A DNA stretch of 52,776 bases from Diplocarpon mali (lineage: Eukaryota > Ascomycota > Leotiomycetes > Helotiales > Drepanopezizaceae), in assembly GCA_024741835.1 (NCBI GenBank), contig JAENRP010000309.1:1-52776 (forward strand), read 5' to 3'. The number at the start of each line of letters is the position of its first letter. The stretch's first letter is position 1. A program made the position numbers and the translations under genes. This document shows positions 21,501 to 32,661 of this stretch, in pieces. Below the pieces are notes generated by a model. The model had not been told where the DNA came from. It saw nothing but the letters and a program-made list of their open reading frames with translations, and searched no databases.

Positions 21501-22712
21501 TTATAGAGGTATATAGCAGCCTTTATAACCTTTGGCCAAAGGCTTGCTAAAAGCCTAGCGTAGATCCTCATTTTAATAAAGCGTTCAATTAACTCCCTTC
21601 CTACTTATTCTACGCCTCTATTAGGTTGATATATATAAGTAGGAGTAAGCTTTAAATCAATTCCCTTCTCTTTTACCTATCTTTAGTACTTTATAAGAGA
21701 GTATTCCCTTAAGGAGATCACTAAAGTATTATTATCTTGCCTAATCTTGTAAATTGAAAGCCTATATTAGCGTTTCACTTATACTTTAAAGGCCTAAAGG
21801 ACCTTTATAATTACGTCTCTGCCCTTTGATCTTAATAAGAATGTCTAAAGTATACTACTATACTTATCCTTAATTAAAAGAACCTATAAGCAACTATTAT
21901 ATAAGTTGTTTAAAAAGTTAAAGAGATCTTAGGAGATCTTAAAGAAGGGCTTTAAAGATCGGTTCTCAAAGGTAGCGCAAGAAATAACTTGCCTAGCAGA
22001 CGCTACTATATATATAAGGCACTTTAGCCTTTATATTCCCCTGATCTTCACTCCCTTAGCGCACTTAACTAGCACTTAGAGAGCTTTTGCGCCTAGGTAG
22101 CTAGCGCGAAGGTGCTAAGTATACGCATTATTATCCTGCACCTTAATAAATGCATAGCTAGACTAGAACCTATTATAAAGCGTCGTCTTAGCTATAAGGA
22201 ACGCTATTAAAGTAGAGAAGTTATATTAAAGCATATTTAGGAGATCTAAATAATTGATAGGCTTATATTTAAAGAAAACGAGATTATAGTAACGCTCTAA
22301 CTGAGCTCGCTTAATAGAATCTCCAATGCTTCTAGAGCGCAAAGTAAGGTCTACTCTAGAGTACTAAAAACCCTTATCCGCAAGGAGCCTCTTTAAGATG
22401 ATATTAGTAGTAAACTCCTTTATAATAGCAATATTGCAAAGCGTTATCCCTATAGAAGAGCTATTACGCTATAGAAGAGAGTCTGCTATATATCTATTAC
22501 CTCTCCTAATGATTGGGAGTCTTAAGGTACCTGCTTTAATATATTACTGCGAGTCGCTAGAAGGCTTAAAGGTGCCTGCGATAAGTAAATCCTTCGAATT
22601 AATAATATAAGTGGCTGCGCAATTATTAAGGAGCGTACTTAAGGAGAGCGGGTAGCGTTTTAGCTTAAAGAGGTAGTAGATATTAAACGATTCTTCAAAA
22701 GCGTTAAAGGCA
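18546..22712 (-). pseudogene. pol of copia D: protease, integrase, RT, RNase H
   Basis: Read downward from 22712. The protease region has LNNCAATYIINSKDL at about 22600-22560. The integrase catalytic/C-terminal part is at about 22200-21350 (GRELIERFIKMRIYARL near 21590, LYNISLLARKK near 21500). RT lies about 20200-19300, with FDIINIFVNAPRD near 19770, YRLKDS near 19650 and YIDDI at 19512-19531. RNase H is at about 19200-18560, with SLDASFKDD, LSSTKVELYSMVSIAKEI and MHADRLTKNLD. The gag part and the start lie beyond copia C at 28782-30146; the frame joins cleanly across the AAGGG duplication. Stops are nearly all TAA/TAG. Confidence 0.85.
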
Positions 22713-22717
22713 AAGGG

Positions 22718-22912
22718 TATTAAGCTTAAGTGAGTCGGCGCAGTAGGTATAGGAAACTTCTAAAGGTCGATAGTCGATATATTAATAAGAGTTAAGGAAG
22801 GAAGGTTACCCCTTTCTTCCTTATAGCTATATATATATTAATATCCTACTAATTAAGCAGTAGGGTCATATTATAATATATTAGAGTGATAGTTGTATTA
22901 CCTATCTTAATA
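22718..22912 (-). repeat. 3' LTR of copia C
   Basis: 195 bp, plus-strand reading TATTAAGCTTAAG to CCTATCTTAATA. It is the partner of 28582-28776. Confidence 0.95.
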
Positions 22913-23050
22913 CCCCTACTTAGACCTTACTCTAATTGACCTATAGTTAGGAAAATAATAATTATCCTTTTGCGCTAATCCAACTCTTAAGTATCTCTTT
23001 AAATTAAAAACAATCAATTAATAGTAACCTCTATTAAAATTACTAATCCT

Positions 23051-23201
23051 ACTCGCAGGGTAGGACTAAGAGTCAAATTTCCTAAAAGATGTTCCTTTAT
23101 AAGACTATATGACTTAACTTGCAGTTTAGGCTTAGGAGTCGATCTAAAAACTTTCCTTTATAAGACTATATGACTTAACTCGTAAGGTAGGCCCAGGAGT
23201 C
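23051..23201. repeat. Three palindromic motifs at the 3' end of copia C
   Basis: Copies at about 23051-23073, 23115-23139 and 23177-23200. The last two lie in a 61-bp direct duplication (CCTTTATAAGACTATATGAC repeats at about 23094 and 23155). Copia B has only two motifs here, so C gained one by tandem duplication of motif plus flank. Confidence 0.82.
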
Positions 23202-23235
23202 GTCTTTAAGCCTACTAAGCCCCTACTATCTTCTA

Positions 23236-26200
23236 TAACCCTAGCATATCTTTAAATGCTTTAAACTTTACAACTATCTCTAATGGCTTTGTAAATCCAT
23301 CTGCTACTATTCAATCGGTTAGGATATAAGTAATTAATAACTTATTCTTTATAATAAGGTTATAGATAAAGTGGTAGGCAATATCGATATATTTCGATCG
23401 CTTATATAAGTGTAGATTCTTTGCAAGTGCAATCGCCCTTATATTATCTACTTAAAGATTAATATAGTTCTTATCTTATTTAATATACTTAGCGAAACCT
23501 ATATCTTTTAGAACTTAAGCGATCTACAATCCTTGCTTACAATTTGATAATATTAATATATATTTGGCCTTAGTGCTTGCAGTAGCTACTGATTTCTACT
23601 TCCTACTTCCTTATAATATAGGTCTACTATATAGTACTGCTACGCTTCTAGATATACTTTTCTGACCTTTTATATTTGCTTAGTCGGAATCGGTATATAC
23701 CTTAAGCTTTGCGCTTATATATTTTATTAGTCTATATCTCACCTTTTATATAATTATCGATCGAAGGTACCTTCTAAGTCACTTGATTGCATTCTTATAT
23801 CAAATCGTTGGATCCTTTAGGTTCTGACTAAGTTACTTAATAATAAAGGCGATATCTAGTCTTATATATACTATAGTATATATAATTGCTTTAATATCCT
23901 ATTAGTACTTCTTCAGATCTCCTCTCTACTTATTTTCATTAGTAGGCTCTAACTTATTATACTTTCCTTCAATTGGAGTACGCTTTAGCTTAAAGTTAGA
24001 AGCATAAGTAGAAAGTCCCATTCGGTCTAAGATCTTCTTAATATACTACTCTTAATTTAACTAGAGTTCTTAAGTAGAGCGGTTCCTTATAATATAAATG
24101 CTAAGGATCTTATAAATTCCCCTTAGATCCTTAGTATTAAAACGTTTCCGAATTGTTATAAAGAACTAATCCAATTAAGTAGTTGTTTTCGCAGCTATAG
24201 CAATATCGTTAATATATAGTAGTAACTTAATTCTACGCTTAGTATAAGTAAATAGACAAGGGTTAGCTAGGCTTTAAACGAATCCCATTTTCACTAGAGT
24301 AGAGCTATATAAGAGGTTCTAATCATAAGCTGATTATTTAAGCCTATAGATACTGCAGAGTATATAAAGAGAGTGGCTAGCGCGTATAGGAATACTATTA
24401 AGTTAGGAAAGAAAAATCCATTCCTTTATAGTCGCTTTAGTAAATGCATTTTTAATATCATACTATCTGCATTCAAGGTCCTTAGCGGCTACTATTACTA
24501 TAAATATATAAAGGGTATCTATGCGAACTATTAGTACAAATATATTAAAATAGTCTTCTCCATACTATTAAGAGAAGCCCTTAGCTATAAGCCTTACCTT
24601 ATAATGCTTTAGGATTCTATTTATATATATCTTAATTGTAAAGACCCACTTTATTAATACTAGGTTTACATCCTTTAGTATTAGTTCCTCTATCTATATG
24701 CTATTTGCAATAAGAGAGCTTATCTCCTCTTAGATTGCCTTACTCTATACTACTTTATTCTCTAAGTTGTTAATAGCTTTATTATACGTCTTTAAAAGAG
24801 AGATTTTCATTATCCCCTTAGCAGCTAGAAACGCATTATCTTTATTAAAGCTCTATTAAAGTTCGAGCTTATAGATCCTATACGCTATTATAGCTTAGAT
24901 ACGCTTAGACTTACATTTATCTAAGGTGTCTTTTAGTTCTAAGTCTCTATTCCTCTTTAAGGACGTAGGTTTAGCTGTAGGTTTTATAAGCTTATTATTT
25001 AAGGAACTGCTTTCTAGTAGTAGAGGCTTATTATTACTCGTACCTGTTTCGGGAACATCCTTTACTATAGGCGCTTTAATTAAAAGGATAACAATATCAA
25101 AGTTGTTCTGTACTTTAAGCAGTTCGCAAACGATAGGAATAGTCTATTCGGCCTTTAAATAACCAGCTAGTTGTCGATCAGCAGGTGCGCTTAATATGCT
25201 TAAGCTAAGAGAAAGGGGTTATTAATTCAGCTTAATAGTATTACTATTAAGTAGTATACCTTGCGAATCTCTAAGTATATAGAGCTTTAAGGATAGCTCT
25301 CTCCTATTTTAAGATTTATCAAACTCAACTACTAAGGATATAATTACTCGCCTTAGATTTAGCGCATATACTATCTATTACTTTATTATCTATTTAATAT
25401 ACTTAATAAATATATACTCTTTACCTCGGTCTATTAGCTTCTTATTCTTTATACCCGCGGGCTAAGACTTTAGGCTAATATAAGAGTAGCAGACGCTTCT
25501 AAAGATGCAAATATAGTCTAGGCTTAGTTTCTATTTGAAATATACCTTATATAATAATATTCGGATACTATTAACTATTAGTCTACTACCTATTCTATTT
25601 CGTAGGTATGCGTTTGCCTTAACCGCAAGGTCCTAGAATTCTAATAGTAGGTTAGCATCTCGCAATAGAGCGCAATAGTCAGTCTCTACTTGCTAGATAC
25701 TTCGCTTAATAATGCTATTCTAGTAGGAACCTTTGTATATTATAGTTAGTTTATAATAAACTCTTTATTTTACCTATTTATTAAGCTTTGCCTTAATCTC
25801 TAATGCGTTATTAGACCTAATAGCTATTAGCTTTAACTAGGTCTGGCGTTCCTCTATCACTTTCTAAGTTTCTAGCTTTTCTATAAGCTTAGATTTAATC
25901 CTAGCGCAAATGGTTTATATCTGCTAAGTAGAGTTATCTACTATTTAAGAAAACCAATTATTTCCTTTAATCAAGGTTATAAATAGTCCAGTAGTATTAA
26001 TAGATATTAGCGCTAGTATTAAATCTTTCTATAGACTAAGCTTAGTTCGCGTCCGATTTTGAAGTTTTATCAGCTTACAAATTCGGCATACCAGGCGATC
26101 CTTCGGTACTTAGATCTTCTATTTTAAGGTCAAGACCTTATACAAGCCCTTTAATTTCTCTAGCCTTAAATATGCGAATCTTCTATATATTAGCTAATAC

Positions 26201-28220
26201 CTTAATAGGCTTTCGGCTTCTGATAGCTTTAGTAGCCTATTATTAGTTAATACTTCGTTATTAGCAGCTAGAAAGGACTAGTAATAGCAGTTTGAGGTTT
26301 TGCTATTTTCTAGTTGTAAGCCTGGCTTAGGAGTCGTTTTTAATAAAACCGCAAGATCTACTCGCAGTCCTAGCTTAAGAGTCGATTTCCTAGAAATAGC
26401 GAGATCCACTCGCGGTCCTAGCTCAAGAGTCGTCTCTAACAAATTCGCGAATTTCACTCGCAGTCCTGGCCTAAGAGTTATTATTAGCGAATTTGCAGAA
26501 TCCACTCGCGGTCTTGGCCTAAGAGTCATTTCTACCAAATTCACTTATGATCCTAGCTTAAGAGTCCATCTATTCTCCCTATCCTCGCTTAATTATATTA
26601 GGGCAAAGAGTGCACTTTCCTTAAAGGAATTCACTTATAGGTCCGGCCTAAGAGTTAATTTCTATAATATCACCTTTAAGATAATATAAAGTCCATCTTT
26701 GATTTTAACTTTAAAGATCACTTTATAGTTATTATTTATAAACTATATAAATTAATTATTAAAAACTCTTATATAATTTAACTTTATATAGATCTTATAG
26801 CTAGATAAGAAATTAATACCTAAGCTAAGCATAAGGAGAACATTTTATAAAAGGAAAGAAACGCTAGCGACATTTATCTCTACTATACCTATTAAGTCTG
26901 TATACAACCTTCTATTACTAACCTTAATAAAGCGCCTTTTTATTTTAATAAGCAGGCCTCTAAATAGGTAGGGTTTATTAGTTATATATACTATACAACT
27001 AGTATCACTATACTAATTAGATTTAAGGATCTTATAGAGATCGGCTTTTAAGACGTAGGCATCTTTATTATAATTATCGTCTAAATCATTAGAAGTGGAT
27101 TCAAGTTTAAATAACCTACTATTATTATTAGAGGTATTTGCTAAAGTTTTAACTAAATAGCCTTTTCCTTTGCCTTTCCTTAATAGTTATAGCCTTCGGT
27201 AGGATAAGGGCAGTTTGCTTTTTAACTTCTGCTTCGATTGCTTCTTAATATTAAAGCTAGCGACTATATCGATTAATTGCCTTCTAACTTTACAATTAGT
27301 AATATTATAAGTACTATTATAGAAGTAGTATCTCTAATGAGCTTAAGGGCTCGTCTTACGCTCCTTCCTCTTCTTAGGCTTATCGTTACCCTATAACGCA
27401 GCATTTGCCAATTTAAAGTATCCTTTAAGGTCTTACTTAATAGTTTAAAGGAGGTCGATCTTCTTATAGATCTCAAGGTTAGGTTAAATAAGAAGAGATT
27501 GTTTTATAATAGCGAACTTAAGAGAGAGGCCATTAAGTAGGAAACTAAAAAGCTAAGTTTCTTTAAAAGTCATAGCTATCCTAGGATCTGCAGCTCTTAC
27601 TCTCCTCCTCGCTTTACGTAGTATAAATTAGGCAAAGTCTATATTTATATCTATATCCTTATTATCTTTATCTTTTCTATATTAAAATAAAGTGATTTGC
27701 TATAGTAGATACTAAGTGTTAAGGGCAGTTATCTAAGAGTATTTTACCTTTAAAGTATCCTATCTTATCTTCGCGTTATTATAAACTCGAATAAAATCTC
27801 GGTCTTTGTCGCTTAAACCTCTATTAATCTTAAGCTTATATTTAGCTAAGGCCAGCCTATACTCCTTCTCCTTTTCTATATTTAAAATCTGCCTTTAGGA
27901 TTCTTAATTATTATCTACTAAAGCTCTTAAGCTAAGCTTATTTAATATATCTAGCAAATCCTTAGCAGTTATATTAGCTATTAAAGTAGAAGTAGACGAA
28001 TCAGTAGAGGGAGTATAAGGGGCTATTCTTGCGTATTTAATAAGTGTCTTTTAAATCGCTATTTCAATGCCTTTGCTCTTAAAGTAAAGCTTTAAATCGT
28101 CGAACTATTGTTGCCAGTTCTTCCGAGAGAGTTGGAGGTCTTTAAGCTTAGTATTTCGATCGGAATCGGATGCTATTGCTATTTCGAATAGAATTGCATT
28201 TAAAATCAAATAAATTAAAT
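23236..28220 (-). pseudogene. gag-pol polyprotein of copia C
   Basis: Mirror of the copia B polyprotein. Gag runs from about 28215 (FDDLKLYF near 28110) down to about 27000, the protease region to about 26670, the motif array 26313-26656, GAG-pre-integrase and integrase about 26200-25400, RT about 24650-24050, and RNase H about 23900-23236. Plus-strand ORFs here, such as the repetitive one at 26300-26689 and those near 24926 and 27273 on either strand, are shadows or fragments. Frequent TAA/TAG at Gln positions inactivate it. Confidence 0.87.
26313..26656 (-). repeat. Array of 7 short palindromic motifs in copia C
   Basis: Seven copies with arms such as ACTCGCAGTCC and GGCCTAAGAGT, fewer than in copia A (10) and B (9). 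Left arms keep more ancestral ACTCGC than in A, so this array best shows the undecayed motif. The plus strand stays open for 129 codons through it, with repeating PSLRV / PGLRV. Confidence 0.87.
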
Positions 28221-28581
28221 AGTTAAAGGCACTCCTCCTATCGAAAAGTTGAAATGATTAAATAGCAGGTGTTATAAAAGTATTAAATAGGGAGGAAGTC
28301 CTTTTATCGAAAAGGGTTTTTAAGCTATAACGTAAGGAATCATACCTCTTATAAAATATAGTAAAGTAAGGAATCACACCTCTTGCAGTACCAAAGGGTT
28401 ATAGAGCAAGGAATCATACCTCTTGCAATACAGGTTAGCTAAATAGGGAATCATACCTCCTATTCGCCGATTGCTCGCCTCTTACTATAAGTCTCATTCA
28501 ACTTCCTACTAATAGTTACAGCGCAAGTGCTTTCTAAGGGAAGTTAATAATCTATTATCGGTCTATCTAAGGCTTATAACC
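28221..28581 (-). other. Leader of copia C with four conserved repeats
   Basis: Non-coding leader between the 5' LTR and gag. Four GGAATCATACCTC words at about 28336, 28371, 28408 and 28446 match those in the copia B leader in order and spacing. Nothing else seen. Confidence 0.65.
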
Positions 28582-28776
28582 TATTGAGCTTAAGTAAGTT
28601 GGCGCAGTAGGTATAGGAAACTTCTAGAGGTCGATAGTTAATATATTAATAAGAGTTAGGGAAGGAAGGTTACCCCTTTCTTCCCTACAGCTATATACGT
28701 ATCAACATCCTACTGATTAAGCAGTAGGGTCATATCATAATACATCGGAGTGATAGCTATATCACCTATCTTAACA
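28582..28776 (-). repeat. 5' LTR of copia C
   Basis: 195 bp, plus-strand TATTGAGCTTAAG to CTATCTTAACA, followed by AAGGG. It preserves the canonical terminal CA/TG on the outer side. Confidence 0.95.
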
Positions 28777-28781
28777 AAGGG

Positions 28782-30146
28782 ATCTATTATTATAAAGACT
28801 AGTAAGTTCTCCCTTTTATCACTTAAACCATCCTCCTTAAAGGCTAAAGCCTTTCCTTTAAATTTATCAATTGCTATTACTATAATATCATTCTCCTTAA
28901 GCCATGCTTAAAGACCCTTGAACTAGTCTCCTGCGTTTAACGCCTTTTGTATTTGTAGGACCTCCTCTCGCAAGGGAAGAACCTTTATATTTTCCTTACG
29001 CCTATCTATAGTATATAATAGTTTCCGATAGTCCTAAGGCTTCTAATAGTGATTTTTAAAGCCTCTATAAGGGCACTTAGGCCTGATCTCCCTTTTAGAG
29101 CTTATAAAGCGATTTCAGAAGCTGCTTGCTAAAGCCTACAAAGGGGTTTCGGCATTTAAGAGAGACTCTTAAGTAGTAAAAACTGCTAGCCCTTTATTAT
29201 CGATCGCTCTATTAGATTCAATGCCTGCTAAAGCATAGCTTAGCTGCATTAGGTTATGCTTATATAGGGTTCCTATTTGCTTATTAGTAATAATTTCCTC
29301 CTTTAGGCGAATCGCCTAACTCAGATTGATCTTTACTGCGATTAAGTCTAAAAAGTTAGTAACTCTTAATCTCCCTTTGATCTTAGGAAGACTGTATTAC
29401 TCTACTAGGCGGTACGCCTCCTATTACTCCTAGATCTACTGCTAAGTATTAGTTCTCTTAGTCTTGCCTTAGCGTAGTACGTCGCAGTATTAGAGCCTCG
29501 TCTAAGACTGAATAGCCTTATTAAAAGGCGTAATATCACGCTTTAGAATAGATATTAGGCCTTAGAGTAAGAGTTGCTAATTCACCAAATTGGAATGCGG
29601 GTTGTTAGCAGTAGTTCCACTTATAGGAGTATCTCTATTAAGTATTAAGGAGGAGAGCTTCTTAGCTTGGATTTATACTTAGGCCATTGTAGAAGCTAGG
29701 AGCGTTCTATCGACAGTCTTAGAGACCTATTCGAATAGTAGCTTATAGTATTTGCATTAAGTCTTCTAAGTTTCCTTATATATATAGTACTCCTTTATTA
29801 GGATTTTATACTCATCCTTAATATCCTTATAAAAAGCTTATAGAGGAGGAGCCTTTGATAGATCTCCTAGGGGAAAGCAGGCGTAAATCTATTCAAATAG
29901 AGTTACTATATACTCTTTATACAACCTCGCATATACTATGCGAAGGTTAGCCGTTTCCAATTCCTTAAGCTCCTATATAAAGGGAGCTTAAGGCTCGGTC
30001 TTTATAATTGACTTAAATAAGAGTCTCAGATCGGCAAAAATAGTGATATTATAAAGCTTAGCGAAGAATATATATTTATTAAACCACTTTACTTAAGAGG
30101 TAAAGGTATTAAGGCAAGGCTTAGAAATGCTTAAAGAGTTAGACAT
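28782..30146 (-). pseudogene. gag: gag of copia D
   Basis: Capsid-like part of element D. An ATG at 30146 begins MSNSLSISKPCLN, 206 bases downstream of the 5' LTR, and the frame continues through TAA/TAG stops. The product is Lys/Leu-rich and helical, as expected for a copia gag. Near 29030-29060 KCPYRGFKNHY resembles a damaged zinc knuckle. The frame runs on as FKEDGL..LLVFIIID to 28782, where copia C interrupts it, then continues at 22712. The family match rests on position and composition rather than strong motifs. Confidence 0.65.
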
Positions 30147-30351
30147 ATTGAATAGAATCTAGTGAAAAAGGTTAAGTATATAAATGAAGTTTGCAAATAA
30201 AGTTCGATCAGAAATTAGAAATTTATTAATTGAAAATAAAGGTCTTTTAAGTTGTTATAAATACTCGAAAAGTCGGTCAGGAGCTTAAAGGGCCCTTTAG
30301 CCGATTGCATACAAAGAGAAAGCATATTAAAATGCTCACAGGGCTTATAAC

Positions 30352-30549
30352 TGTAGTGCAGTCAGCTAGAGGGCCTTTATTAGGTCGCTTAAAAGGCTCG
30401 CTAATATAGATAAAGATGATTAATTGTATTATTATCTAATGTATATCTAGTAAGGAGATATCGGAAAGAAAAGGGAGAGTCTATGACTCAGCAGGAGTCA
30501 TATAGAGGGTCTCCAGAATAAGTGGAGACTCCGCCCATTCTGCACGACA
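30352..30549 (-). repeat. 5' LTR of copia D
   Basis: 198 bp, better preserved than its partner: plus-strand TGTAGTGCAG to CTGCACGACA, followed by the AATTT duplication. Confidence 0.92.
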
Positions 30550-30554
30550 AATTT

Positions 30555-32285
30555 CTAAAGCTCTAGGTTAGTTGTTTTACTTCCAAAGGTAGTATAATAG
30601 AATCGCGTTCCTTATAAGTATTATAAAACTCGTTTTAAAGCTACTATATATTATAGTAAAGGGTTAATAAGGAATTTGCTAAAAATAGAGCAGTAGTATA
30701 GTATATCCTAACGCGTATAATACGCAAGGTACTATAATAAACCGCAGATCTCTTAGTATAGCTTTACTTCTTATAAAGTGGCTTAGCCTTCAAATTTGAC
30801 TATATGAACTTCATAGCCATTAGCAAAAGGCGTTAGTATGCTCTTGCAATTAGTCATATGAGAACGTTTCAAAACCTTATTAATATAGGCGTTTTAATAA
30901 AGCGAGATTGTTCTATTTTATTAATCTTTAACTATACGTACTCTTAAGAAGTAGTTAGCCAGTTTGCTACCTATAATTTCGAAGAGGTTGCGAAGATCTC
31001 TTTTAAACTTATTATATATATTACCCTTCTTTGCTACTATAAGGAAGTCGTCGATATAGGTGATAATAAGAATCCAAAAGGCGCGGTTGATATATACGCA
31101 ATTATTAGTATCGAAAGGTTGAAAATCGAGCTTTTATAGCTTGGACTATAGCTTTTCTTACTATAGTCGTAGAGATTGCTTTAAGCTATATAAGGCCTTA
31201 AGAAGCTTAAGATAGTAGTCTTAAGGTAAAAGAACGACCTTATCTTAAGTATATCTAAGAGGTAACTTAATATAAATATTAGAATCAGCTTCTAAATTAA
31301 GGAAAGCTATCTTAATATTAAACTAATCTAGCTCGAAGTCGTAAAGAGCTGCAAGCGCAATTGCAATCTTCTAAATGGCAGATTTATAAATACTAGCGAA
31401 GGTTTAGTTATAATCTCAACCTTATTATTATATATAGCTTTGTATAACGAATCTAACCTTTTATTAGGAGATTTCCCTATCTTAATCTCTTTTTATTTTA
31501 AAGACAAGCCTCGATCCGAGTACTCTATTGTCTTTAAAGAGTTCTAAGCGTTTTACTACTACTTATATATTCTTATAAGCAAGGGAATTATACTTAAAGT
31601 TGATCGCAGATCGCTATTTATTAGTATTAGCGCAAGAGAGGGCTTATTCGACTGTTTTCGGGTCATTTAAGTATAGAGAGTCAAGTAAGGCCATATAGAA
31701 GGCGCTTAAATAGGCTTCCTTATTATTAGAGTTATCAGCTTTAAATCCGAGAGTATAAGTTAAGCGAATAGCTCTCTTCTTAAAAGGCTAAGGGTAAGCC
31801 TTGTTCTTTAAACTAAGAGGTCTTCCTCTCTTTCTTAAAGTTGGAAGCTTAGCTTTTCCTAAATTAGAATTGACTCCTAGTCCCGGCCTAGGAGTGAAAT
31901 CATTATAAGAGTCAGTATTGACTTGCGGTCCTAGCCTAGGAGTGAGATCACCCCTTAATTGCGGCTCTATAATTAGGCCGTCTTTATCGAATCGAATATA
32001 AGATGATTGAATAATCTTTTTACCTATTTATAATAGTATATAAATCTAATAAATACTTCTGCTATCAAATCCGATAAGAGTACCTACCTCTACTTTCAAA
32101 GCGAGTTTATTGCTCTAAGTTCACTTTTCTTTCTCAATTAGCACGTAAATGCAACAGCCTAGTACTTAAAGATGCTTAATTAAGGGAGTATTATAAAACA
32201 GAGGGGAGACAACACAAGAATAGGCCTAAGGGAAGACCTAAAAACAAGAGGAGGAAGCACCATAAGCGGGCTCTCCTAGATAAGA
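30555..32285 (-). pseudogene. Copia E, central part: end of integrase, RT, start of RNase H
   Basis: Continuation of element E above D. Reading down from 32285, an HLRxFG-type post-integrase block appears (LRAYGA, then VGTLIGFDSRSIY near 32080). RT then runs from about 31560 to 30900 with FNIKIAFLNLEADSNIYIKLP near 31310-31250, YSLKQS near 31180 and an intact TYIDDFLIVAKKG at about 31063-31025. RNase H starts near 30760 (YLAYYTR) and is cut at AATTT by D. Gag, protease and most of integrase are missing: the element ends abruptly at 32285, where TGTTAGG sequence begins. Confidence 0.85.
31872..31945. repeat. Two palindromic motifs in copia E
   Basis: Copies at 31872-31895 (arms GACTCCTAGTCC and GGCCTAGGAGT) and 31920-31944 (ACTTGCGGTCC and AGCCTAGGAGT), in the variable linker between integrase and RT of a copia element unrelated to the A/B/C family. 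Confidence 0.83.
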
Positions 32286-32578
32286 TGTTAGGAACAAGTC
32301 CTAAGTATAGGGTATATTTAGTACTTATAGCGACGCGCGTTATCTCTATATATAGAAGATGGCCCTTTTATCCTCCTACCGTCCTATGTCGATTATATAA
32401 TATATATTATAAGACCTATCTATCTTAGGTCTCTATATATATTTTAAATAATAAAAGTAGTAGCCCCTACTACTATTAGTAAAAAATATAAAACAATATA
32501 AGTTAAGGCAATAGTATATCAATTATTAGCAAACCCTAAGTGCGAGAAAACTAATATATCAAAAGGCCTAAACTAAGG
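32286..32578. other. Possible LTR or element end beginning TGTTAGGAAC
   Basis: TGTTAGGAACAAGTCC starts exactly where copia E is broken, and TGTTAGG is a common copia-type LTR terminus. The following AT-rich sequence has no ORF, contains an imperfect palindrome AGTAGTAGCCCCTACTACT near 32458 and runs into the assembly gap. Without a second copy, neither LTR identity nor orientation can be shown; a target duplication could not be tested. Confidence 0.35.
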
Positions 32579-32643
32579 NNNNNNNNNNNNNNNNNNNNNN
32601 NNNNNNNNNNNNNNNNNNNNNNNNNNNNNNNNNNNNNNNNNNN
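32579..32643. other. Assembly gap of 65 N
   Basis: Unsequenced bases. The sequences on both sides are not recognisably continuous, so the join from E plus the LTR-like sequence to the U1 gene may be a scaffold join of uncertain size. Confidence 0.99.
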
Positions 32644-32661
32644 TTTTATATATGCGCTTTT

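Larger units (their letters stand above)
22718..28776 (-). mobile_element. Ty1/copia copy C, complete but decayed, nested in D
   Basis: A 6,059-bp minus-strand element of the A/B family with 195-bp LTRs and an AAGGG duplication (22713-22717, 28777-28781). It has the same domain layout as copia B. The RT box is YINDI near 24205-24225: here the first catalytic Asp is Asn, whereas in B it is the second, so the two copies decayed independently. Its motif array has seven units. Confidence 0.95.
16877..30549 (-). mobile_element. Ty1/copia element D, split by copia C
   Basis: Minus-strand copia element with 198-bp LTRs (16877-17074 and 30352-30549) and an AATTT duplication (16872-16876, 30550-30554). 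Without the nested copia C (22718-28776) and its duplication it is about 7.6 kb. Domain order on the minus strand is gag, protease, integrase, RT, RNase H, then an additional 1.4-kb 3' region. The RT box YIDDI is intact, but many stops disrupt the frame. I found none of the short palindromic motifs in it. Confidence 0.93.

Noticed and set aside
32286..32578. Calling a complete LTR with defined ends
   Set aside because: Only one terminus is visible and no second copy exists in the window, so it is listed only as a possible element end.
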